The notes below the pieces were generated by a model that was not told the DNA's origin, did no database searches, and saw nothing but the letters and a program-made list of their open reading frames with translations. A DNA stretch of 64,000 nt, taken from the NCBI GenBank assembly GCA_950097015.1, contig CATNEN010000001.1, forward strand, positions 8,985,001 to 9,049,000. Direction: 5' to 3'. This document shows positions 1-9,497 of this stretch, one piece after another. How positions within the stretch are numbered: the stretch's first letter is position 1; each line of letters opens with the position of its first letter. The DNA is from Macrostomum hystrix. Lineage: Eukaryota > Platyhelminthes > Macrostomidae. Both the position numbers and the translations under genes were made by a program.

Positions 1-565
1 GAACTTCAGGCCTGTGACCATCGCACTTCAGGCTCGTGCTTCATGAGTGAGTCCCACCTCTTCTGGTCATTGAGCATCAAACTTTAGGCAAGTGACCATC
101 AAACTTCAAGCCTACAATGTGTTACGCTTGTATACATTATCTTCTGCTTGCTTGCCTGTCTTTCTAACTCTGCTGGATGTTTCTTCTTTTATACGCTGAG
201 CATATTCATTTGTTTTCCACACTAACTAGAGACTGTATTTTGCTAGGCTTGCTCTTCTTAACTGGTTAACTTTTTGGCTCCAGATGGATCATTTTGTGTG
301 ACTACGAGTACTATCGTTTTTGACAGAATTAACTCCCACAGTTTAGAATTTCCGTTTCAGCAGATCAGGAAAAAAGATCTAGACAACGCTTAAATTTTCT
401 TATTAAAACGTGAATTATTATTAACCTGGGTTTTGAGTCGTAGAAATGTTGTACAAATAGTGCATCAGCTAATATTTGAAAATGTATGTATTTTCAAATA
501 AAAATCTTTAAATATATAAAAAGTATCCTAAATGTGAGCATATCGGAAATATTTTTTGTTTGTGC
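1..565. other. No gene seen; short imperfect repeats
   Basis: I see no coding region here. The first 110 bases hold three imperfect copies of a short motif containing GTGACCATC and CTTCAGGC/CTTTAGGC. The rest is AT-rich and unremarkable, ending near the 3' side of the P-element-like gene. Confidence 0.5.
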
Positions 566-679
566 TTAAAAAACTTTTCTTTTCATTTTTGGTGCTTTCA
601 AAGACTTGGACCAGGCAAAACGGATAAAACGTAGGGGCGGGGGTAGGAAGCACTTCCATCTAGAAAAATGTAGTAAAAA

Positions 680-832
680 AGGCAAATGAAAACATCGGCT
701 GTGCCACGGGAAAAAGTAAACAGGCCAATGAACACATCGGCTGTGCCACCGGAAAATGTAAACAGAAAATGCACACTTGACACATCGGCTGCGCCATTGG
801 AAAAATGTAAACCGTAAAAGCACACGTGATGA
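680..832. repeat. Short direct repeats at the 3' flank of the P-element gene
   Basis: Three direct copies of a motif reading roughly ACATCGGCTGTGCCAC followed by GGAAAA and GTAAAC occur at about 35-50 base spacing (near 693, 733 and 781). They lie immediately outside the 3' end of the transposase gene, so they could be subterminal repeats of the transposon that bind transposase, as is common for P-type elements. That role is inference; no terminal inverted repeat was identified. Confidence 0.5.
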
Positions 833-835
833 AGC

Positions 836-2802
836 TTAGTTGCTTGGATTGAGCTTCCACAGTCTACGTGCACTGATATTAGGTTGTCTCTCAGGCTCGG
901 AGTCTCGCCGCACTAAACCCTTAAAAAAAGTCTTAGCCAATCTTCTTGAGATGCGGCAAAGCAGATCAGGTTCAATGACCATGTCTATGAAGGCTTCATA
1001 AACGACGGAAAATGATTGCACACAATGGTTAACGCAGTGCGAGATAGTGCTGCAGAAGAACGAGTAGCAGTAGAATGAAAAAACCAGCAGCCATTCTGGA
1101 GGATGCCTCAGCTGACCTCGGGATAGCAGTGTCGTAAATTCGCTTGAATCAGTAGCATCGGCTACATCTGGGGCGTCGCTGTCCATGGGCAAATTCTCTT
1201 TTGCTGCAACATACCCACAGATGTAGTAGAGCGATGCCTTCTCGTCATCCGTGATATCGCTCGTCTTATCAGGTAGACTGTCCATAGCATCCATCTCGGG
1301 ATCCGTCATGCCAGCTGTGCAACATGCGGATTGCACATGCTCGACATTGCTGAAATGCAGCTTGTCGTATAGCTGCATGCGACGAAGTCTGGCGCTAGCG
1401 AGCACTTCATCCACCGAAATAAAATAACAACCTCCGTGTCCTTGGCGGTAAACGCCGAACTCTCCTTCCAAACGATCCGACTGGAGCTCACCTAAAAGGC
1501 AGTGTATACATAAATGAAAGTAGGTAAAAAATACATACAGGAAAAAGTAAGCGCTTCACTTTCCTACAATAATAGTTGTGCTCAATTCCAAAAGCAGATA
1601 TAAAAAGACAAATAAAAAATGAAGGAATAAAGGAATGCTTACCCAGAAGAACGTATGTGAAACCATAATTGCTTAGCAGATGCTTGCTCAATTCAACTAA
1701 GCCATGAAGAGTCTGTAAGAGAGCCTTCTTAGTCTCGGTAGTCAAAGAACGCGGACGGCTTGCTCCTCGACCGCATGGCATTAGATTAACAAGTTCAGAA
1801 AAGCTTAGAAGCTCGGTTAAGCCAACGCAGTCAGCAGATTCAATTGGAGCTCTCATTTCATCGTTGAGCCGAATGTGCGAAATAGGAGATTTGACATTGA
1901 CGATTTTCCAGAATCGAGACACGCTTTACGAATTCGGCAGTGTCTGAGTGGCCATGAGCTTGGAGAGCAGCGACTGTTTTATCATTAAAAACGTCTACCA
2001 CCAGCTTAACTTTTTGCCGCTCTAAAGCAGATGGGTTGCAAGCAGACGGGCTCAGTGTAGTAGGCCGCACGATGTGGTCACGCGTCGTCTCCTCAAGTTC
2101 GACAATATCGTTCCATTTGGCAGTAACAATCTCACCAGATGCAGAGCGGAACTGGACCTCTTTGTGTCCCTGTGTGTACCAGTTGTTTCTAATGCTCTTC
2201 AAAAGATGAACTGTGTCGAATAGGAGATACAATGGCAGAGACGGATCCGCGGGATTGACTGCCAACCATGGCGCATCCGACCTATCTTGTCTAAATAGTT
2301 CAAAGTTGCGTTGATTGGTAAAGTGGTTGTCACAAATCAAACTCAAAACAGTCCCACCACATTCGTGAACAAGCTCGATGAGACGTAGCAGCTGGCCATG
2401 CAGGAACTGGGTCTGCAAGCTGAAAACTGGCACCAGCCGAGCCACAAACGCGTCTGCGCCCATAAAGGGCTTTATCATAATAGCAAGAACAGTCCTTGCC
2501 AGCCTGTCGGGCGAATCCTCCGCGAATCCTACAGCATGCCCGCCACTTAGACGTAGGGATGGCTTCACGTAAACTTCGTCGAATATAATCGAGCAGCAGC
2601 GTTGCAGTGGTGTGCAGCGCTCCATGTAGGACAAAATTAATTGGCGACAGTCCGCATCTGTTCCTACATCACCAAGACCACCAAGGTGAGACCTCACCTC
2701 AAGCTGGCGATTTTCATCATCCTGAGGAAAGCCATAAATGGTAGCCTTCTCCATAGAAGAATGGTTGCTAGTGCACTCTGGCACACAACATTTCATTGGC
2801 AT
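836..2802 (-). pseudogene. P-element/THAP-type DNA transposase, two exons, broken by a frameshift
   Basis: The protein would catalyse cut-and-paste transposition of a P-superfamily element in the nucleus. It starts at 2802 with a THAP-like beginning (C-x4-C pattern, then a YGFP motif) but the rest of the THAP finger is missing, so it appears internally deleted. The RNase H-like core follows: IIFDEVYVKP (first Asp), ICDNHFTNQRNFE, and DTVHLLKSIRNNW. An intron at about 1492-1643 has a GT donor and a TTTTAG acceptor; joining across it keeps the frame and gives the typical LEGEFGVYRQ block in the C-terminal exon (836-1491). Near 1924 the reading frame shifts by one base, so this copy is probably inactive. 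Family assignment is firm; autonomy is unlikely. Confidence 0.82.
1492..1643 (-). other. Intron of the P-element transposase
   Basis: On the minus strand the donor reads GTAAGC and the acceptor TTTTAG. Removing the 152 bases restores an uninterrupted frame that joins VLLG to ELQSDRLEG, the order expected in P/THAP9-type transposases. Confidence 0.75.
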
Positions 2803-4109
2803 GCTGATTAGCTACTAGAATAGATGCCTAGAATGGAATAGAGGGAATCTAAATGTAATATAAATTTAAAATATACTACCAAACAATTGCTGATACATAA
2901 AAATCTATCAGTTTCGGCTTGTAAAAAAACTAAGAAAAATGCTTAGCTAACTTGTGTCTACTATTAGATTGCTAGACAATAGTACTATTTATTACTTACT
3001 ACATTTCAATTAGCTATTCCTATAATATAGACTAATTAGCACTTCTAAAATTTCTAGAATTAAACTATATATATATTTAAAGTATCACCATTATATTATA
3101 TAATAGTGTCTTTCTAAATCTATAGACTATATATAGACTAGCATATTAAATGGCTCAAGATAGGCTACTATAGCAAAATATTCTTAATTTGGCCTAAATT
3201 GTTTGAATTAACAAATAAGCTAAGTAGTGTGCCAAAACAATCAGCCAAAAACATTACAATTACTATAACAGTAGCTACTATATAGCTATAAAAGATACAA
3301 TGAATTTCAAATGCAACCAAGTAAGTTAGTTAACTTTTTAATTTATATATCTATACTTTTAGAGCCCTGTTTGTTAAGTAATGCCCTACTAATAAAAATT
3401 ATAATACAAAGAGCACAGTGTCAAGCCATTAATGCAATGCAATAAATAGCTAGTAAATTATTTAATTTAGGCACATACTTGTTTTATAGTCCTACATTCT
3501 TAGCTATAAGCAAAGCTTGGCCAAACCATAGAGTTGTGTAAAGATTAGGTCAATGAAATAGTAAAAATATAATATCATTTTCTCCCAATTTGGCAAGTCA
3601 ACATAGTGCACACACTGGTGCATTTCAGTCCAATAATATGACATATTGGATTAGGTGGCAGGGCCTACTTAGAGTTAGCTAGGCAGGTTTTGGATAGCTA
3701 AGTACTATTACTATATGGATTGACATGGGACTAGACATACAATACTAGCTTCAGAGTGTCTCTATACAACATATTTAGTACAAATATGTTCAATCTGAGA
3801 AGGAACAAAACTAAAATTCTGCCAACGAAACTTGTGACAGTTGTGAGTTTTTTTATTTTCATTTGACAAAAAAATATATATGAAAATGAGACTTTTATAA
3901 ACAAAGCTATATAAAAAACAATGGAGCTTAATGTTGAGCATGCTGTACTAAGATAAGCGGATTTGTACTTGCTCCAGATCAAAAGCAATAGTTGATTATG
4001 TGCTGAAAAAATGACTTTCTCCTATCTCCGCAATGTATTTTTTTTCCAGGAAATTGGCCTTCAAAAAATTTACACGATCTTTGAGTTTCCCGTCCTGTTA
4101 TACTAGTGG
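2803..4109. other. AT-rich stretch without recognised genes
   Basis: This 1.3-kb stretch is strongly AT-rich and full of stops in all frames. A minus-strand open frame at 3731-3988 has low-complexity hydrophobic content and no recognisable motif, so I do not call it. No RNA gene was recognised. Confidence 0.5.
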
Positions 4110-4125
4110 TCCTTGGGCGTGGGTT

Positions 4126-4209
4126 GGGCGCCGGCGCCCCTCTGTACGCCCCACAATGCGCACTCCCACCAGTGACGGGTGGGGGGCGTACGGTTTGGCC
4201 AAGCGCCTC
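4126..4209 (-). mobile_element. GC-rich interspersed element, fragment (inverted copy)
   Basis: An 80-base GC-rich island in AT-rich surroundings is the reverse complement of the element at 7560-7640: both hold CCTCTGTACGCCCCAC, an ACCAGT/GGTGG palindrome and CGTACGGTTTGGCCAA. It is one of four copies in the window (also 7496-7657, 24407-24587, 50914-51089). It sits exactly at the left edge of the first Gln-rich repeat unit. Confidence 0.6.
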
Positions 4210-5340
4210 GCAGGCTCTTCAATTATTTGTAGCCACATTTCACTTTTCTTTTAAGCTTTCAGCTGAAATGCCTCTGACATCATCCATGAGCAATGAGCTG
4301 CAGCTCAGGAGCATTGAGATAAAAGCTAGGCTTCTCTAGCTAGTGAAACCAAGCTATACACTTTTACCATCCTTTTAACTACCTTAAATCAATTTGAACA
4401 TTTTAAACACCCTTTGATACACTTATTTTACTCTTATTCACTTCTACTTTTGCTTTTCCTTTACTTTTACTTATTTAATTTTCAATTTTCAGCATTGGAA
4501 GTATAATCATAATAGCATAATAGGAAGCATAATCGATAGCAGCTTAATACGAGTGCGTTCAAATTTGCTATTCTTGTCTCAATTTTATTTACTACACTTA
4601 TGGAGCAGCAGCAGCAGAAGCAGCAGCAGCCGCCACAGCAGCAGCAACAGCAGCAGCCGCAGCTTAAGAAGAATAATAAGCCGAATAATAAGCCGACTAG
4701 CCCTTGGCAGCTGCTGCCCACCACAGTGGAAGGGAAGGTCCAGTGGTGGAAGGAGAAGGGAGGGGCCGGGGCGGCCACCACTTTCACGCCGCCGAGGCCC
4801 CGGTGCCCTCCCTCACAGAAGAAATAAATGAAGTTTGTCTAAGCTACCTATATGATACCTTTATTTCTTAATTCTTAATCCTTAATCGTTAATTCTTTAA
4901 AAAAGCGCTATAGTAGTAAAATTATACCCGTTTGCAGGTGTAAGTTTTCATTGACTCTGGTAAAACAATTTTTACTTTTAGCCATTATAGCACCATTTAT
5001 CAAAATGCGTTTGTCACACTACAATGCTAATGCAATATTACAACGTAGCAAAATGTACTCACATTCAATATGATTGTAGCCATAATGTCATATGTCGTGT
5101 CTTGTCGTGTTTATGTTTAACCAGAAAATTGCATGATCCATCCTTCAAGCTTTATAGCAAGTTTATCTGCAAATTTAAAGAAGCAGATGGCAACTGCGTA
5201 CGAAGATAACCCCTCACTCCACCTTCATGCTGTCCAATAACGAGCTGCTAACACAAATCGAAACCTCCCACTTCGTCATTTCAGACGCATTTCGTCGATT
5301 CGCTGATTGATCAGCGATTGATTCTGATTGATCAGAATAT
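4210..5340 (+). repeat. Gln-rich-peptide repeat unit, copy 1
   Basis: A roughly 1.1-kb unit repeated at 5345-6910 and 32350-39130 (the last split by a Gypsy insertion). Shared landmarks in order are: CTCTTCAATTATTTGTAGCC, a run of short pyrimidine-rich lines, a CAG-repeat ORF, a GC-rich hairpin region, the sequence GTTTGTCTAAGCTACC, and a tail with GTCATATGTCGTGTC. Copies 1 and 2 lie in tandem in the same orientation. No terminal repeats or target-site duplications were identified, so the class of element is unknown. Confidence 0.65.
4600..4827 (+). CDS. Small Gln-rich protein, copy 1
   Basis: A 75-residue frame begins with a run of Gln broken by Lys and Pro, then LKKNNKPNN, then a conserved segment SPWQLLPTTV, KVQWWKEK and TFTPPRPRC. 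The same order occurs in copies at 6025 and 33034, so the tail is conserved at protein level while the Gln part varies by repeat expansion. No known domain recognised; I give no function. The GC-rich DNA after the Gln run can fold into a hairpin (GGGAGGGGCCGGGGC against GCCCCGG..CCCTCCC), so RNA structure could equally explain the conservation. Whether the peptide is made is not shown. Confidence 0.4.
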   Translation: MEQQQQKQQQPPQQQQQQQPQLKKNNKPNNKPTSPWQLLPTTVEGKVQWWKEKGGAGAATTFTPPRPRCPPSQKK

Positions 5341-5344
5341 TAGA

Positions 5345-6033
5345 AATAGTGAGCCAGTGTGATAAAGACCTGGTAAAATAAAGTTGATAAATAAATAGTC
5401 ATTATAAGGAAATTTCATAGCAAAGTTATATACCTGTACCAGACCAAATAACTCTAGTGTACACTGGGATCAATTGTTATTGCTTTGCAGGAGCTAACCA
5501 ACAATTTTGGGTTGGGTATCTAGCAAACACTTTACAACAAATGATTAGCCAAGCCTTACCAGTTCTCAGATGCCAGCCTGAAGATAGCAAGCAAAGCCAC
5601 CATTCCAGCTTGTGTGATAAGGACCAGTTAAGATGTACTAAGCCTCACTGCAGTTTGCTAAGTTTTTACCATCCTTTTAACTGCTTTCACTTTCTTAAAT
5701 CCTTAATTCCTTTCAGGCTCTTCAATTATTTGTAGCCACATTTTACTTTTCTTTCAAGCTTTCAGCTGAATTGCCTCTGACATCATCCATGAGCAATGAG
5801 CTGCAGCTCAGGAGCATATTGAGCTAAAAGCTAGGCTTCTCTTGCTATTGACACCAAGCTATACACTTTTACCATCCTTTTTACTACCTTAACTCCATTG
5901 GAACATTTTAAACACCTTTTAAAAACACTTATTTTACTCATATTCACTTCGACTTTTGCAATACCTTTACTTTTACTTATTTACTTTTCAATTTTCAGAG
6001 AATTCGGAGAATTTCGCAGCAGTTATGGATAAT

Positions 6034-6079
<46 letters not shown>

Positions 6080-6910
6080 CGCAGCCGAACAATAGCCCTT
6101 GAAAGCTGCTGCCCACCACAGTGGACCAGGGGAAGGTCCAGTGGTGGAAGGAGAAGGGAGGGGCCGGGGCGGCCACCACTTTCACGCCGCCGAGGCCCCG
6201 GTGCCCTCCCTCACCGGGCAAGAAATAAAAATGTTTGTCTAAGCTACCTATATGTGATACCTTTATTCCTTAATTCTTAATCCTTAATCGTTAATTCTTT
6301 AAATAAGCGCTATAGTAGTAAAATTATACCCGTTTGCAGGTGTAAGTTTTCATTGACTCTGGTAAAACAATATTTTCTTTTAGCCATTATAGCACCATTT
6401 ATCAAAATGCGATTGTCACACTACAATGCTAATGCAATATTACAAGGTCGCAAAATGTACTCACATTCCATATGATTGTAGCCATAATGTCATATGTCGT
6501 GTCTTGTCGTGTTCGTGTTTAACCAGAAAATTGCATGAGCTAGTCATTCTCCAAGCTTTATAGCAAGTTTATCTGCAAATTTAAAGAAGCAGATGGCAAC
6601 TGCGTACGAAGATAACCCCTCACTCCACCTTCATGCTGTCCAATAACGAGCTGCTAACACAAATCGAAATCTCCCACTTCGTCATTTCAGATCACGCAAC
6701 TGATTAGATCATGCATTTGAATTCAAAGACACTTTGAATATTTTGGAATACATCTTTGCTTGTTGTCTTCCTTTATTTCACCCATATTTATTTATTAGCC
6801 TGATGCACAGCCTAAATGTTTAGCTTCTTAGCTTTAGCTTAGCATGATTACCAACATATTTATCGAGCACTCCTTGCTTCGTGTTCCTGCACTTGCTCAC
6901 TTGCTTTGTG
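5345..6910 (+). repeat. Gln-rich-peptide repeat unit, copy 2
   Basis: Second tandem unit, longer at its 5' end, where it shares a 350-base module (AAAGACCTGGTAAAATAAAG through GGGTTGGGTATCTAGCAAAC) with 32350-32700. At about 6910 the unit is cut by the LTR of a minus-strand Gypsy element: the uninterrupted sequence at 39120 continues CTTGCCTGCTTTGC, whereas here the LTR begins. Confidence 0.6.
6025..6228 (+). pseudogene. Small Gln-rich protein, copy 2, with an in-frame stop
   Basis: Starts MDNQ with about 14 Gln residues, then PQPNNSP. A TGA at 6100-6102 replaces the Trp seen in the other two copies (SPW), after which the same frame continues with the conserved KLLPTTV, KVQWWKEK and TPPRPRC segments to a TAA at 6226. 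The stop splits an otherwise matching 68-codon frame, so this copy is either dead or makes only the Gln-rich part. Confidence 0.4.
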
Positions 6911-6913
6911 TTA

Positions 6914-7173
6914 TGTAGTGAACGAAGGGAACAACGGATTTGTTGGCAGATTCCAAATTGAGCAGTTATCCTTTTTGTGATAGCTTTGTGTCCGTATATT
7001 TATAGGTAGCTGATATGTTAAATCGAAAGTTCTAGAAAACACGGACTATAGAAGGTTCTAGAATATTCTGGCTATTCTGGCTACAGAAGGTTCTAGAAAC
7101 TACTAGCTTCCTCACTGCACTACTCATAGTGGCAGTATGCGTAAATTAGCATTCAGTCAGTCAATACACAACA
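6914..7173 (-). mobile_element. 3' LTR of a minus-strand Gypsy element, with heat-shock elements
   Basis: The 260-base block starts TGTAGTG and ends ACAACA on the plus strand, the form expected of an LTR. Reading the minus strand, a purine tract (GGAGAGGGGGAAGA) lies directly before it, as a polypurine tract should. A TATAAATA box on the minus strand lies at 6997-7004. Upstream of it are three perfect heat-shock motifs: GAAnnTTCnnGAA at 7025-7037, GAAnnTTCnnGAAnnTTC at 7051-7068 and GAAnnTTCnnGAA at 7086-7098. A matching 5' LTR is not present in the window. The LTR interrupts the second Gln-rich unit. Confidence 0.72.
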
Positions 7174-7201
7174 TCTTCCCCCTCTCCGCAAAATCAGTCA
7201 G

Positions 7202-7495
7202 TCAGAAGCCATAACGCTGCACAGGTCGCCTCGGCCGACCGGATCGTCGTACCGGCGGGGTCGCTAGTCCCTGTGCTGGATCCGGTGCAGGCAAGGGATC
7301 TCCGCCTCCATCGTCCGGAACCGTGTGCTGTCCTTGAAAGTCGATGAGCGGGTCGAGCTCGTCAGGCACCGGTGTCTCGGGGCTCAGGCGCATCGATGTT
7401 GGTACGAGTGCCTGCTGATTCCAGGTGCTGCCGTCGGTCAGTCGGCAAGCAGCGCCCATCGTTTTGACGATCCGAAGCGGCGCCGAGAGCCGAGA
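7202..7495 (-). pseudogene. C-terminal fragment of Gypsy integrase polyprotein
   Basis: The minus-strand frame ends with a basic tail VRRSGRPRRPVQRYGF, the same kind of ending as the intact Gypsy element at 36654-38288 (RRSARQRKPRLQ). Upstream it has a short integrase C-terminal stretch rich in Pro and Asp. It stops 30 bases before the LTR's polypurine tract, the expected position. The remainder is missing: at about 7496 it meets a GC-rich element. Confidence 0.6.
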
Positions 7496-7657
7496 TATGC
7501 TTCGAATTTAATTTACCCTGCTCCCCCACCCACCACCGCGGGGCGCCGGTGGGCCACCACCGAGGCGTTTGGCCAAACCGTACGCCCCCCCACCGGTGAC
7601 TGGTGGGGCGCGCATAGTGGGGCGTACAGAGGGGCGTATAGTAAATGTCCCACCGGG
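7496..7657 (+). mobile_element. GC-rich interspersed element, copy 2
   Basis: Starts with a weak motif ATATGC..CGAATTT..ATTTAC.CTGC.CCCCCACC, shared with 50914-50960, and ends GGGGCGTATAGTAAATGTCCCACCGG, shared with 51063-51089. Internally it contains TTTGGCCAAA, CCGTACGCCCC and repeated TACGCCCC/GGGGCGTA words that make it partly self-complementary. No protein coding. It separates the truncated Gypsy fragment from the gene remnant that follows. Confidence 0.6.
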
Positions 7658-7661
7658 GGGT

Positions 7662-7896
7662 GGCCGGCCGAGATTCAACGCGGATTCGCCAATGAAGAAA
7701 GGGCCACCAGACGGGAGATGGTCCACGAGGCGGCGGCCACGAGGCGGCGGCCACGAGGCGGCGGCCAGAGGTGTTGGTCGGTGGACCGGCACCGGCACCA
7801 TACCTACTGTTAGCCCGTTTCGGACAAGCGGTGGTAGAATTAGTGGAGAGTTGGTGGCTACCGGAGGCTTTAATGAGAATGGCTCAGAACCCATGA
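7662..7896 (+). pseudogene. Remnant of an unrecognised gene found upstream of both AlkB-LINE copies (copy 1)
   Basis: Translated in pieces this reads QRGFANEERATRREMVHEAA, then after a frame change LLARFGQAVVELVESWW and LPEALMRMAQNP before a stop. The same protein is better preserved at 19371-19935 (QRAFMEEQRATRQDMLHEAA, RYGQAVVELLEGAWYPEPLVRM). A triplicated CACGAGGCGGCGGC breaks the middle of this copy. I do not recognise the family; the helical, charged C terminus suggests a structural or DNA-binding role but that is a guess. Confidence 0.5.
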
Positions 7897-8138
7897 ACTT
7901 TGAACCCCCTTTTTAGCGCCACTGCAGGAATGTTTTTACCATGGTTACCCAGGATGCGCCATTGTTGACCAAATGGTCTCTTTTATTCAGCTCACGGACT
8001 ATTTGACTATTATTATTCGCTGACTGATGTTTAACAAGTTGCCTTGTTCTTGTTGTTTAGTGGTATCCTATTTGTTCTTGTAGTTTGTGTTCTTTTTTCG
8101 TTAAAAAGTAAATAAAAAGGACATACCTGTTTTGGATT

Positions 8139-9497
8139 TACGTGCGGCTGACGGCCAGCCGGTGTTGACCGTCATCCTTTAGCTGGAGGAGAGTGATCTG
8201 CTGTAGACTACTGAGCAGCCTCCAGGCAATCTGTGAGTCAGGCTGTCCTAGGTCTGTGGGAGGGCTGGTGTGTAGGTAGTTTGTGGTTCCCGTGCACATT
8301 CACCTCCGCTCGCCACCCCCTCCTCTTTCTCTCTCTCGTTCCAGCTCTGTCTGCGCACTGAGTCACATTGCAAGCCATGGTGCAATCGCTTCGGTTCGGA
8401 AGAAGACTGGCAGAATATCGCTCAAATGCTCCTACTATAAGTAGAGCACAGTCTGACGAATACGCTGGGTTGTGTTAGCTTTATGGTTGCACAACTTCTC
8501 TACTTTGATGGCACTGTGTGGACTGAAATTTCTTCGTGCGTGCCGGATCCTTCCGAATTAGAGGACCTTACAGTCCAGTGAGCGGAAAAATCCAGATAGA
8601 ACCGTATCCAAGCCAGAGTAACACATTTCTGGTACGGTTTTAGGGGCCGCTCAGTTAGCACTCTTACCTCTCTAAGGGGTAACCCTCTATAGTCGACCTA
8701 GGTTAGGCTAGTTCTCTCCTCTCCTTGCCTCCTCTCTAAGAGGAAGCGCCTTATTTCCCTCTCCCCCTGCCTCCTCTCTAAGAGGAGGGCCTTCTCCCTT
8801 TCCCCCTTCCTGCTCCTCCTCCTCTCCCCTTCCTCTCCTCCTCCCCCTGCTACCCTCTCAAAGAGGCTAGCCCCTGTCCCTCTCCTCTGCCCCTGTCCTC
8901 TGCTCCCTGCTACCCTCTTTAGAGGTTAGCCCCTGTTCCTGTCCCTGCCCCTGCTCCCGTCCTCTCGCTTCTCTCTTGCTTCTTTTCTTATTTGTGCATT
9001 ATTTATATTACTTTTAGTTTTATTACAGTTTTAATTGCTGTTTTACTTCACTTTTACTTCATTTATACTGTTTTACTCAATTCAATTTACAGTTTTACAA
9101 TTTATTTGCTCTACTTTTACTGAATTTAATTTGCATTGCTTTATACTACTTTAATCATCATATTTGCATTTACACTACTTTTATTGAATTGAATTAATTT
9201 GCTTTATACTACTTTTATCATCATATTGCATTATATTACTTTTATTGAATTTAAATTGCATTGTTATTTGAATTTAACTGCATTTATACTACTTTTACGT
9301 CAATTGAATTTAATTCGCTTTTATACTACTTATACATTTAATTGCTTACTTTACATTTTACTTTACAGGTTTAATTTACAGGTTTTACTATTATTTACTT
9401 TACTTACTACTTTCATTACTTATCTCACCCTCGTCCCCAGGATTCGGTACCACTTTAAATTTAGCTTAGTTTTTTATTAAATTAGTAAATAGCAACA
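8139..9497 (+). other. 5' region of AlkB-LINE copy 1
   Basis: Begins with a conserved hairpin-forming segment (GGCTGACGGCCAGCCGG..TTGACCGTCATCC; TGACGG pairs with CCGTCA) shared with 20244-20275. Next come modules also found at 19063-19187 and 20285-20400 (GAGCAGCCTCCAG) and at 16720-16790, 20444-20510 (CTCTACTTTGATGGCAC). A pyrimidine-rich block at 8690-8970 holds several CCTCTCTAAGAGG palindromes. Bases 9000-9480 are AT-rich. This is the expected position of a LINE promoter and 5' untranslated region. Confidence 0.6.

Noticed and set aside
4482-4787. Minus-strand Cys-rich frame (also 6033-6221)
   Set aside because: The Cys run is the antisense of the CAG/Gln repeat; the sense strand frame is conserved between units and the antisense is not.
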